Part shown: piece after piece, positions 1 to 4,977 of the stretch
Position numbering within the stretch: the stretch's first letter is position 1
Layout: each line of letters opens with the position of its first letter
Assembly: GCA_964482025.1 (NCBI GenBank)
Contig: CAYZVN010000132.1
Location: 1 to 5,021 of the forward strand
Direction of reading: 5' to 3'
DNA: 5,021 nt
DNA from: UBA5868 sp964482025
GTDB taxonomy: Bacteria > Pseudomonadota > Gammaproteobacteria > Pseudomonadales > Cellvibrionaceae
Translations under genes and position numbers: made by a program
The notes under the pieces: generated by a model
Told to the model about the DNA's origin: nothing
The model's input: only the letters and a program-made list of their open reading frames with translations
The model's database searches: none

Positions 1-1724
1 TCCGCGAAATGGTGGGGCAGGAGCACGTGCTCAAGGCGCTGATCAACGCGCTCGATCACAATCGCTTGCACCACGCGTATCTTTTTACCGGCACTCGCGG
101 CGTCGGCAAAACGACCATCGCCCGCATACTCGCCCGCTGCCTCAATTGCGAAGTTGGGATCAGCTCTGCCCCCTGCGGCGAATGCTCGGCCTGCCGGGAG
201 ATCAACGAAGGGCGCTTTATCGACTTGATCGAAGTGGACGCGGCTTCCCGCACCAAAGTGGAAGATACCCGCGAACTGCTCGATAACGTGCAATACGCAC
301 CAACCCGCGGCCGCTTCAAAATCTATCTGATCGACGAAGTGCACATGCTCTCCAATCACAGCTTCAACGCCTTACTGAAGACTCTGGAAGAGCCGCCCGC
401 CCACGTAAAATTTCTGCTGGCTACAACCGATCCGCAAAAGCTTCCCATCACCATTCTGTCCCGCTGCTTGCAGTTCAACCTTAAGAACATGAGCCCCGAG
501 CGCATAGTGCAGCACCTACAGCATGTGCTGCAGGAAGAAATGGTGCCGTTTGACGAAGCGGCGCTGTGGCAGTTGGCGCGCTCGGCCGACGGCAGCATGC
601 GCGATGCGCTGAGCCTCACGGATCAAGCGATCGCTTTTGGCAGTGGCAAAGTGGCGTCCACCGATGTGTCGGCGATGTTGGGCGCTATCGACCATAAAGT
701 GATTGAACAGTTGATGACGGCGTTGATCGAGGGCGATGGCGCCGCGCTGTTGCAAGCCGTGGCGCAGTTTGCCGAGCAGTCGCCGGACTACCACAGCGCC
801 CTGGGTGACTTCATCACCTTGCTGCACCGTATTGCCATAGCGCAGGCCCTGCCGGAGGCGGTGGACAATAGCTACGGCGACCGCGAACAAATTCTGAAAT
901 TCGCAATGGCAGTGGCACCGGAAGACGTGCAGCTGTTTTACCAAACCGGCCTGCTGGGGCGGCGCGATTTGCCGCTGGCACCCGATGCGCGCAGCGGCTT
1001 TGAGATGACCCTGTTGCGTATGCTGGCGTTTAAGCCTCAGGGCGTGGTGGATGTGCCCAGTCAGCCGCTGGCGCGCACGGCACCGGCGGTGACGCCGCGC
1101 GAGGAGGTGGCGGCGCCACCGGAGCCGAGCCCAGAGGAGGACACCTCCGCAAAAAAGCCTGAACCGGTGTCGGCACCGTCGTCCATGTCGACGGCCGCCA
1201 CCGCTGTATTGCAGAGTATGGCCGCGCCCTCTGCGCCACCAGCGGAGGAGCCTCCTCCGCCAGAGCCACCGCCGCCACCCGCTGCGCCCGCAGAGCCGGC
1301 AGCGCCGCTCCCTGCAGCGGTCGCGCGCTTGGAAGACTTGGCGCCAGAGCATTGGCTGGCGGTTTATCAGGCGTTGAGTATTCGCGGTGTGCTGCAAAGT
1401 ACCGCGTCCAACTGCGTGTTGCTAGAGCGCCAGGGCACCGAGCTGGTGTTCGCTCTGGATGAAGATAAAGGCAGTCTCTACGACGACTCTCACCCGCGTC
1501 GCTTGTCTGAGCTCTTAGAAGCTTATTTTGCCGCGCCGGTGCAGGTGACAATTCGCATCCAGGCTCTGCCGCCCGGAGTGGAAACGCCTGCCGCGTGGGG
1601 CGAGCGCCAGCGCCGGGAAGCGCGCGAGGCCGCACTGCAGCGCCTGCGCGCCGATCCATTGGTGCAGCAGTTGAAAGAGGCGTTTGACGCGAGTTTGGAT
1701 GAGGAGTCAGTCACATATTCCTGA
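1..1724 (+). CDS. dnaX: DNA polymerase III subunits tau/gamma (clamp-loader ATPase), 5' partial
   Basis: The product is the clamp-loader ATPase subunit that loads the beta clamp and, as tau, links the polymerase cores to the DnaB helicase. The window opens inside the gene: codons before the ATG at 9 read (F)-R-E and continue into VGQEH, so that ATG is an internal Met equal to residue 18 of E. coli DnaX and about 15 residues lie upstream. Counting from it: Walker A GTRGVGKT (28-35), zinc-binding Cys 47/56/59/62, Walker B LIDEVHM (107-113), sensor-1 region LLATTDPQKLP (136-146), the SRC motif (151-153) and the collar domain to about 345. A Pro/Ala/Glu-rich linker follows (about 348-438), then the tau C-terminal domain ending FDASLDEES plus three residues, very like the E. 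coli end. Predicted full length is about 588, against 643 in E. coli; the linker region is shorter and lacks most of the Lys/Arg seen there. A -1 frameshift signal lies in the linker. Identification is secure. Confidence 0.97.
   Translation, partial: REMVGQEHVLKALINALDHNRLHHAYLFTGTRGVGKTTIARILARCLNCEVGISSAPCGECSACREINEGRFIDLIEVDAASRTKVEDTRELLDNVQYAPTRGRFKIYLIDEVHMLSNHSFNALLKTLEEPPAHVKFLLATTDPQKLPITILSRCLQFNLKNMSPERIVQHLQHVLQEEMVPFDEAALWQLARSADGSMRDALSLTDQAIAFGSGKVASTDVSAMLGAIDHKVIEQLMTALIEGDGAALLQAVAQFAEQSPDYHSALGDFITLLHRIAIAQALPEAVDNSYGDREQILKFAMAVAPEDVQLFYQTGLLGRRDLPLAPDARSGFEMTLLRMLAFKPQGVVDVPSQPLARTAPAVTPREEVAAPPEPSPEEDTSAKKPEPVSAPSSMSTAATAVLQSMAAPSAPPAEEPPPPEPPPPPAAPAEPAAPLPAAVARLEDLAPEHWLAVYQALSIRGVLQSTASNCVLLERQGTELVFALDEDKGSLYDDSHPRRLSELLEAYFAAPVQVTIRIQALPPGVETPAAWGERQRREAREAALQRLRADPLVQQLKEAFDASLDEESVTYS
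1133..1203 (+). promoter_or_regulatory. Programmed -1 ribosomal frameshift signal producing gamma from dnaX
   Basis: Three parts are visible. (1) An SD-like AGAGGAGG at 1133-1140. (2) The heptamer A AAA AAG at 1151-1157, phased in the dnaX frame as GCA-AAA-AAG, with 10 nt between AGGAGG and the heptamer. (3) After a 7-nt spacer, an imperfect hairpin: 1165-1169 with 1199-1203, a T/C mismatch, 1171-1174 with 1194-1197, a two-base bulge, then 1177-1181 with 1189-1193, loop 1182-1188 (14 bp in all). Slipping back one base gives GCC then TGA at 1160-1162, so the short product ends ...AKKA, about 401 residues when the missing N-terminus is counted. E. coli dnaX uses the same heptamer, the same GCA codon before it, a 10-nt SD spacing and a stop after one codon. 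The layout is read directly; function is inferred by analogy. Confidence 0.88.
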
Positions 1725-1834
1725 CCCCCTCCCAGCCTCCCCCTTACCAGGGGGAGGAGTTGAACCCACTCCGATCTAATAGGGGAGGAGAGTCGGCTCC
1801 CTCCCCTGATAAGGGGAGGGCAGGGGTGGGGTCA
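1722..1834. repeat. Palindromic MITE/REP-like element with terminal inverted repeats
   Basis: The spacer between dnaX and ybaB is almost entirely one palindromic unit. The ends TGACCCC (1722-1728) and GGGGTCA (1828-1834) are perfect inverted repeats, and similarity continues inward for about 35 bases on each side. Each arm also folds on itself: CCTCCCCCT (1736-1744) pairs with AGGGGGAGG (1749-1757) over loop TACC, and CCCTCCCCT (1799-1807) pairs with AGGGGAGGG (1812-1820) over loop GATA. A third purine copy, AGGGGAGG (1781-1788), can compete for the right C-rich arm. The unit has no coding capacity, and I see no clear target-site duplication (flanks TATTCC and TAAATC). The base composition is quite unlike the flanking genes. 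The form fits a non-autonomous mobile or REP-type repeat. I cannot name the family or confirm other copies from one window. It could also act as a partial terminator or an mRNA-stabilising structure inside the operon. Confidence 0.75.
1813..1831 (+). other. Canonical G-quadruplex motif in the ybaB leader
   Basis: Four G-runs stand on the sense strand: 1813-1816 (G4), 1818-1820 (G3), 1823-1826 (G4) and 1828-1831 (G4), with loops A, CA and T. This meets the usual G3+N1-7 rule with very short loops, the arrangement expected to be most stable. It overlaps the right arm of the right-hand hairpin of the palindromic element, so the two folds exclude one another. It ends 27 nt before the ybaB ATG and 16 nt before its GAGG. 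Formation in the cell is inference. Confidence 0.6.
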
Positions 1835-1847
1835 TAAATCAACTAAC

Positions 1848-1851
1848 GAGG
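1848..1851 (+). promoter_or_regulatory. Ribosome binding site of ybaB
   Basis: GAGG lies 7 nt before the ATG at 1859, just outside the palindromic element. It supports that start, as does the family N-terminus (MFNMDDIMKQAQAMQ resembles other YbaB starts). Confidence 0.65.
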
Positions 1852-1858
1852 TGCAACC

Positions 1859-2179
1859 ATGTTTAACATGGACGACATTATGAAACAGGCCCAGGCCATG
1901 CAGGCCAAGATGCAACAAATGCAGGAAGAGTTGGCCAATATTGAAGTGGTCGGCGAAGCTGGTGCCGGCTTGGTTAAAGTGACGATGAGCGGTCGCAACG
2001 ATGTGCGTCGGGTCGAGATAGATCCCAGCCTGTTCAGCGAAGAGAAAACCTTGCTGGAAGATTTGGTCGCCGCCGCTGTCAATGATGCGGTGCGCCGTAC
2101 CGAAGAAGCCAAAAGCCAGAAAATGGGCGGCTTGGCGGCCGGCCTTAATATTCCACCCGGCTTCAAAATGCCGTTCTGA
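1859..2179 (+). CDS. ybaB: YbaB/EbfC family nucleoid-associated DNA-binding protein
   Basis: This small dimeric nucleoid-associated protein belongs to a family known to bind DNA and, in some species, to affect gene expression. The 106 residues match the usual length (about 109 in E. coli). An N-terminal amphipathic helix rich in Gln and Met (about 5-30) leads into the conserved core GEAGAGLVKVTMSGRNDVRRVEIDP (about 33-57, by motif), then the LLEDLVAAAVNDAVRR helix (about 66-81) and the family C-terminus PPGFKMPF. The gene sits between dnaX and recR, the conserved gammaproteobacterial order, and ends 8 nt before the recR start. Its leader is unusual because the palindromic, G-quadruplex-bearing element occupies most of the space after dnaX. 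Whether ybaB is read from a dnaX promoter or its own is not clear; I see no good promoter in the spacer. Identification is secure. Confidence 0.96.
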   Translation: MFNMDDIMKQAQAMQAKMQQMQEELANIEVVGEAGAGLVKVTMSGRNDVRRVEIDPSLFSEEKTLLEDLVAAAVNDAVRRTEEAKSQKMGGLAAGLNIPPGFKMPF

Positions 2180-2187
2180 GATTTTGC

Positions 2188-2778
2188 GTGTTAAGCCCTC
2201 TGATTGATCATCTGATTCGTTCCCTGCGCATTCTGCCGGGCGTTGGCCCCAAATCGGCCCAGCGGGTTGCGCTCTACTTGTTGGAGCGCAACCGCGAAGG
2301 CGCGGTGTCGTTGGCGCACGCCTTACTGGCGGCGGCGGAGCAGGTGAAGCAATGCCGCAGCTGCCGCACCCTGACGGAGCAAGAACAGTGTGCGATCTGC
2401 GCTAATCCGCGCCGCGATGCCAATTTGCTGTGTGTGGTGGAAAGTCCTGCCGATGTGTTCGCGCTGGAGCAGTCCGGCAATTTCAGCGGCCAGTATTTTG
2501 TGCTCCACGGCCGCCTTTCGCCAATTGACGGTATAGGGCCCGCTGAACTCGGCATAAGCCAGCTGGTTGAGCGCATGGGGCAGGCAGTTGAGGAAGTGAT
2601 AGTGGCGACCAATCCGACCATGGAAGGGGAGGCCACGGCCCATTACATTGCGGAAAAGGCCAAGCAGCTGGGGGTCAAAGTCACGCGCATCGCCCACGGT
2701 GTGCCGATTGGCGGAGAGCTCGAATATATTGATGGCGGCACTCTGGCCCACGCGCTGGCGAGCCGGCGGGAACTGTAA
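2188..2778 (+). CDS. recR: Recombination mediator protein RecR
   Basis: RecR works with RecO (and RecF) to load RecA on SSB-coated single-stranded gaps, in RecFOR recombinational repair. The 196 residues are close to the family's usual 200. In order: a helix-hairpin-helix with LPGVGPKSAQRVALYLL (16-32), a four-cysteine zinc motif (C56, C59, C68, C71), a Toprim domain starting VVESPADV (83-90) and containing HGRLSPIDGIGP (107-118) and TNPTMEGEATA (141-151), and the C-terminal GVPIGGELEYIDGGTL (171-185). All expected motifs are present. The start is GTG at 2188, directly before LSPLIDHLI, the family N-terminus; there is no in-frame ATG nearby. The only SD-like signal is GAG (2178-2180), which overlaps the ybaB stop, so translation is probably coupled to ybaB. 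The stop TAA (2776-2778) directly touches an ATG that may start rnd. Confidence 0.97.
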   Translation: MLSPLIDHLIRSLRILPGVGPKSAQRVALYLLERNREGAVSLAHALLAAAEQVKQCRSCRTLTEQEQCAICANPRRDANLLCVVESPADVFALEQSGNFSGQYFVLHGRLSPIDGIGPAELGISQLVERMGQAVEEVIVATNPTMEGEATAHYIAEKAKQLGVKVTRIAHGVPIGGELEYIDGGTLAHALASRREL

Positions 2779-3942
2779 ATGCGTGAACCTTTATTTTCAG
2801 GAGCAGATGTTTTGAGCGAATGCACTCAACCCATCGTCTGGGTCGCCGAGTTTCGGCAGTTGCAGGCGCTTTGTGAGCAGTGGCTAACCTTGCCTTGGTT
2901 GGCTTTGGATACTGAATTCATGCGCACCAACACCTTTTATCCGGTGCCGGCATTGGTGCAGGTGAACGACGGTCAAGCAAACTATCTTATAGACCCGCAA
3001 GCCATCGAGAACCTGAGCCCGCTGGCGCAAATCATCAGCGCGCCCCAAGTGCAAAAAGTGCTGCATGCGTGCTCGGAAGATCTGGAAGTGTTTCAGGTAT
3101 TGCTGAAGTGCCTGCCCGTCAACTTATTGGACACCCAAATCGCCGCCGCTTTTTGTGGTTATGGCTATTCCGTTGGCTATGCCAATTTAGTCAGCGCGGT
3201 GTTGGATATCCAACTGCCCAAAAGTGAAACGCGCTCCAATTGGTTGCAGCGCCCGCTTACCGACGCGCAGCAAAACTACGCCGCATTGGATGTCGAATAC
3301 CTGTATCGCTTGACGGTCGTGCTCAAAGATCAGCTGCAAGCGCGAGGACGCGAGCAGTGGGTGGCGGAGGAGTGCGAGCAACTGCTGCACCATTTTCTCG
3401 AAGGTCAAAAGCTGAGTAATGCCGGCCAACGCTTTCGCGGAGCGTGGCGGCTTAATCAGCGCCAGTTGGCCGCGCTTATGGAACTGGCAGCTTGGCGCGA
3501 CCAGACGGCGCAGGCTCGCAACTTGGTGCGCAGTTATGTGGTGCGCGACAAAAGCTTGTTCGCCATAGCGGAGTTGCTGCCAACCCATATCTCACAGCTG
3601 CGCAAAATTCCGGAGTTATCGGAAAAAAGTATTCGCCGCTACGGGGAATTGATAATGGAGCGTTTGGCTGCGGTGCGGGACATTCCCGAGCAGGACCTGC
3701 CCGCGCGCTTGCCTCGGCCGCCCAGTTCGGCGCAGCAGTCACAGATCTCCACAATGCGTGAAGCCTTGGCGGAGCTCGCGCAGGAAGTGCACATCGCGCC
3801 TGAGTATCTCGCCCGCCGGCGCGATTTTGAGTTTATGATGCGCGCCTTACACGAAGGCCGCAGCGGCGACGACGTGTTTCCCCCTGGTCTCAACGGCTGG
3901 CGCGCCGAGCTGGTCAAACCTCGTTTGCAGAAACTTTTATGA
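2779..3942 (+). CDS. rnd: Ribonuclease D (3'-5' exoribonuclease, DEDDy family)
   Basis: RNase D trims the 3' ends of tRNA precursors and other stable RNAs. Numbered from the ATG at 2779 (387 residues): the exonuclease domain has ExoI LDTEF with D44 and E46, ExoII HACSEDLEVF with D101, and ExoIII YAALD with Y167 and D171, so the whole DEDDy metal-binding set is intact. A first HRDC domain covers about 224-298 (RLNQRQLAALMELAAWRD onward) and a degenerate second HRDC region about 320-387. The start is uncertain. The ATG at 2779 follows the recR stop with no gap and has only a weak SD. An in-frame TTG at 2812 has AGGAG (2799-2803) 8 nt upstream and would give 376 residues, nearly the E. coli length of 375. 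The first 11 residues look unconserved, so I favour the TTG but give the outer ATG here. The 3' end overlaps the YcgL gene by 4 nt (ATGA). Function call is secure. Confidence 0.96.
   Translation: MREPLFSGADVLSECTQPIVWVAEFRQLQALCEQWLTLPWLALDTEFMRTNTFYPVPALVQVNDGQANYLIDPQAIENLSPLAQIISAPQVQKVLHACSEDLEVFQVLLKCLPVNLLDTQIAAAFCGYGYSVGYANLVSAVLDIQLPKSETRSNWLQRPLTDAQQNYAALDVEYLYRLTVVLKDQLQARGREQWVAEECEQLLHHFLEGQKLSNAGQRFRGAWRLNQRQLAALMELAAWRDQTAQARNLVRSYVVRDKSLFAIAELLPTHISQLRKIPELSEKSIRRYGELIMERLAAVRDIPEQDLPARLPRPPSSAQQSQISTMREALAELAQEVHIAPEYLARRRDFEFMMRALHEGRSGDDVFPPGLNGWRAELVKPRLQKLL
2799..2803 (+). promoter_or_regulatory. Strong SD that points to the TTG start of rnd
   Basis: AGGAG lies 8 nt before an in-frame TTG at 2812-2814, inside the coding region that would be read from the ATG at 2779. 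An ATG at 2807-2809 is also near but is in another frame and meets TGA after one codon, so it is not a competitor. The site suggests rnd has its own ribosome entry and does not depend only on coupling to recR. Confidence 0.5.
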
Positions 3943-4226
3943 ATGGTGTGATTTGCTGCGTCTATCGCAGCTCAAAAAAAGACGAAACCTATTTGTATAT
4001 CGACAAAAGTCGCGGCCTGGAAAAAGTGCCGGAGGCTTTGCTGGAATTATTTGGTGAGCCGCGTTTGGTCATGACCATGCTGCTCAACGAGCAGCGTAAA
4101 CTCGGGCGCGCCGATACAAAAGCAGTCCTCGCGGCGCTAAACGAGCAGGGCTATTACCTACAAATGCCGCCGCCGGCTGAGAGTTACATGCAGGAAATTA
4201 ACAAGCACAATGACAAACTCTTTTGA
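3939..4226 (+). CDS. YcgL domain-containing protein
   Basis: The 95-residue product is recognised by the N-terminal CCVYRSSKKDETYLYIDK (about 6-23), the central VPEALLELFGEPRLVMTMLL (about 30-49), and LNEQGYYLQMPPP (about 67-79), all hallmarks of the YcgL family of small cytoplasmic proteins. The molecular role of the family is not settled. The ATG overlaps the rnd stop as ATGA, indicating coupling to RNase D translation. No separate SD is obvious. From memory, rnd and a YcgL gene are also neighbours in Pseudomonas, which would hint at a link to RNA metabolism; that link is inference. The usual E. coli protein is slightly longer at both ends. Family assignment is firm, function unknown. Confidence 0.92.
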   Translation: MNGVICCVYRSSKKDETYLYIDKSRGLEKVPEALLELFGEPRLVMTMLLNEQRKLGRADTKAVLAALNEQGYYLQMPPPAESYMQEINKHNDKLF

Positions 4227-4236
4227 TTGCGGTGCT

Positions 4237-4452
4237 ATGACCGACGCAGAACAAATCGCCGACCTGCAAACTCGCCTCGCTTTTCAGGAAGACGCTTTGC
4301 AGGAGATGAGCAACCAGATGGCGTTGCAGGCGCAGGAGCTACAAATGGCGCGCCAGCAAATTCAGCTGCTCAATCAGAAGTTGAACGAGCTGTTTAACCA
4401 GTTGGATCAGCGTGCCGCCGCCCCGGCTGACGAGCGCCCGCCGCACTACTGA
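4237..4452 (+). CDS. slyX: SlyX family coiled-coil protein
   Basis: The product is a short acidic, Gln-rich protein of unknown role in the SlyX family. From the ATG at 4237 it has 71 residues, against 72 in E. coli. It begins with a helix leading into LQTRLAFQEDALQEMSNQM (about 9-27), continues as a coiled coil with Leu/Met heptads to about residue 52, and ends in the family tail PPHY. An in-frame ATG at 4210 would add nine residues (MTNSFDCGA) and overlap the YcgL gene by 17 nt. I prefer 4237 because it matches the family length and lies 10 nt after the YcgL stop, though neither start has a clear SD. Translation ends in two stops in tandem, TGA TAA. In E. coli slyX sits by slyD; here it follows rnd and ycgL. 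Family call is firm, symbol by homology. Confidence 0.87.
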   Translation: MTDAEQIADLQTRLAFQEDALQEMSNQMALQAQELQMARQQIQLLNQKLNELFNQLDQRAAAPADERPPHY

Positions 4453-4486
4453 TAAGCCGATCTCACTCAGAACAAGACGCGACTCT

Positions 4487-4837
4487 ATGTATACACAAGA
4501 AGATTATCTTTACGGTTGGTTGTTTTACGGCTTGGGCGCCTTGGTGTTGATTCTGTGCGGCTGGCTTTTAACCGCACGTATTGGTTGGAGCCCCTTGCGC
4601 AACATGATTCGCTTGTTGGCCATTGTCACTCTGATAGTCCCCTGGTACGCAACCACCGAGATGGCCTATCTTGCGCCAGCCTGGATTATTGCGGCCTTTG
4701 AGGGGATTTTTGAAGACAACTTTTGGCGTGCCGGCGGTCCTTTATTGTCTGCCCTAGCAGTCGCCTTTGCGGTGGGACTGGTCGGCTGTGTCATCTCCGT
4801 CTTTAAACGGAAAGAAAAAAAGCCAGAGGCTTCTTAA
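4487..4837 (+). CDS. Small inner-membrane protein of unknown function
   Basis: I do not recognise this gene. From ATG 4487 it encodes 116 residues. Three hydrophobic helices are visible: about 10-28, 39-58 and 84-106, with a further weakly hydrophobic stretch (61-76, LAPAWIIAAFEGIF) that may lie along the membrane. Basic residues after helix 1 (R31, R38, R42) and the tail KRKEKK (107-112) put those parts in the cytoplasm, so the acidic N-terminus and the 59-83 loop should face the periplasm. Possible marks of the family are the conserved-looking PWYATTEMAYLAPAW (52-66) and several Trp and Gly residues. No signal peptide, enzyme motif or Cys pair is seen. An upstream in-frame ATG at 4412 would run inside slyX and add 25 charged, unlikely residues, so I reject it. 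No clear SD precedes 4487. It sits 34 nt after slyX and is probably in the same transcript. That it is a real gene is supported by coherent membrane topology. Confidence 0.75.
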   Translation: MYTQEDYLYGWLFYGLGALVLILCGWLLTARIGWSPLRNMIRLLAIVTLIVPWYATTEMAYLAPAWIIAAFEGIFEDNFWRAGGPLLSALAVAFAVGLVGCVISVFKRKEKKPEAS

Positions 4838-4879
4838 GTCCCCATCACCTTGTACTCTTCTTTGTGAACCCGCTGTGAC

Positions 4880-4908
4880 GCGAGCCGCCGATTTTCGCGG
4901 CGGCGCGT
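4880..4908 (+). other. GC-rich hairpin at the operon end, no T-tract
   Basis: GCCGCCG (4884-4890) pairs with CGGCGGC (4898-4904) over loop ATTTTCG. After one A/G mismatch the stem extends by 4880-4882 with 4906-4908 (one G-T pair). It stands 43 nt past the last stop. No run of T follows, so it is not a classical intrinsic terminator. It may protect the 3' end of the mRNA or assist Rho-dependent ending. Confidence 0.4.
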
Positions 4909-4947
4909 TGAATGCCGCGCAGCTACGCGCCGGATTTCCCGCTTTCT

Positions 4948-4977
4948 CCGACATACTTCCCCATCCACTGCTATAAC
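4948..4977 (+). promoter_or_regulatory. Possible sigma70-type promoter facing right
   Basis: CCGACA (4948-4953, four of six matches to TTGACA) and TATAAC (4972-4977, five of six to TATAAT) are 18 bp apart. They lie in the only AT-richer patch of the terminal spacer and would serve a gene beyond the window. Such matches occur by chance, so this is weak. Confidence 0.28.

Noticed and set aside
516..1397. Long open frame on the minus strand (293 codons) opposite dnaX
   Set aside because: Its product is Arg/His/Cys-rich low-complexity sequence, the usual shadow of a GC-rich gene. dnaX is clearly coding across the same bases.
1030..1659. Minus-strand open frame of 209 codons
   Set aside because: Ala/Pro/Arg-rich shadow of the dnaX linker and C-terminal domain; no motif and no start signal.
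1760..1780. TTGAAC and TCTAAT as a promoter inside the palindromic element
   Set aside because: The spacer is only 9 bp, far too short for a sigma70 promoter.
1722..1834. CRISPR array or intrinsic terminator for dnaX
   Set aside because: The repeats are inverted, not regularly spaced direct repeats. The hairpins are followed by purines or mixed sequence, not a T-tract.
3492..3761. Plus-strand 89-codon open frame inside rnd in another frame
   Set aside because: Lies wholly within the HRDC-encoding part of rnd, has no recognisable motif, and is explained by codon composition.
4754..4976. Open frames on both strands at the end of the membrane-protein gene and beyond
   Set aside because: Both start inside the 4487-4837 gene, look like arbitrary translation of GC-rich sequence, and lack an SD.
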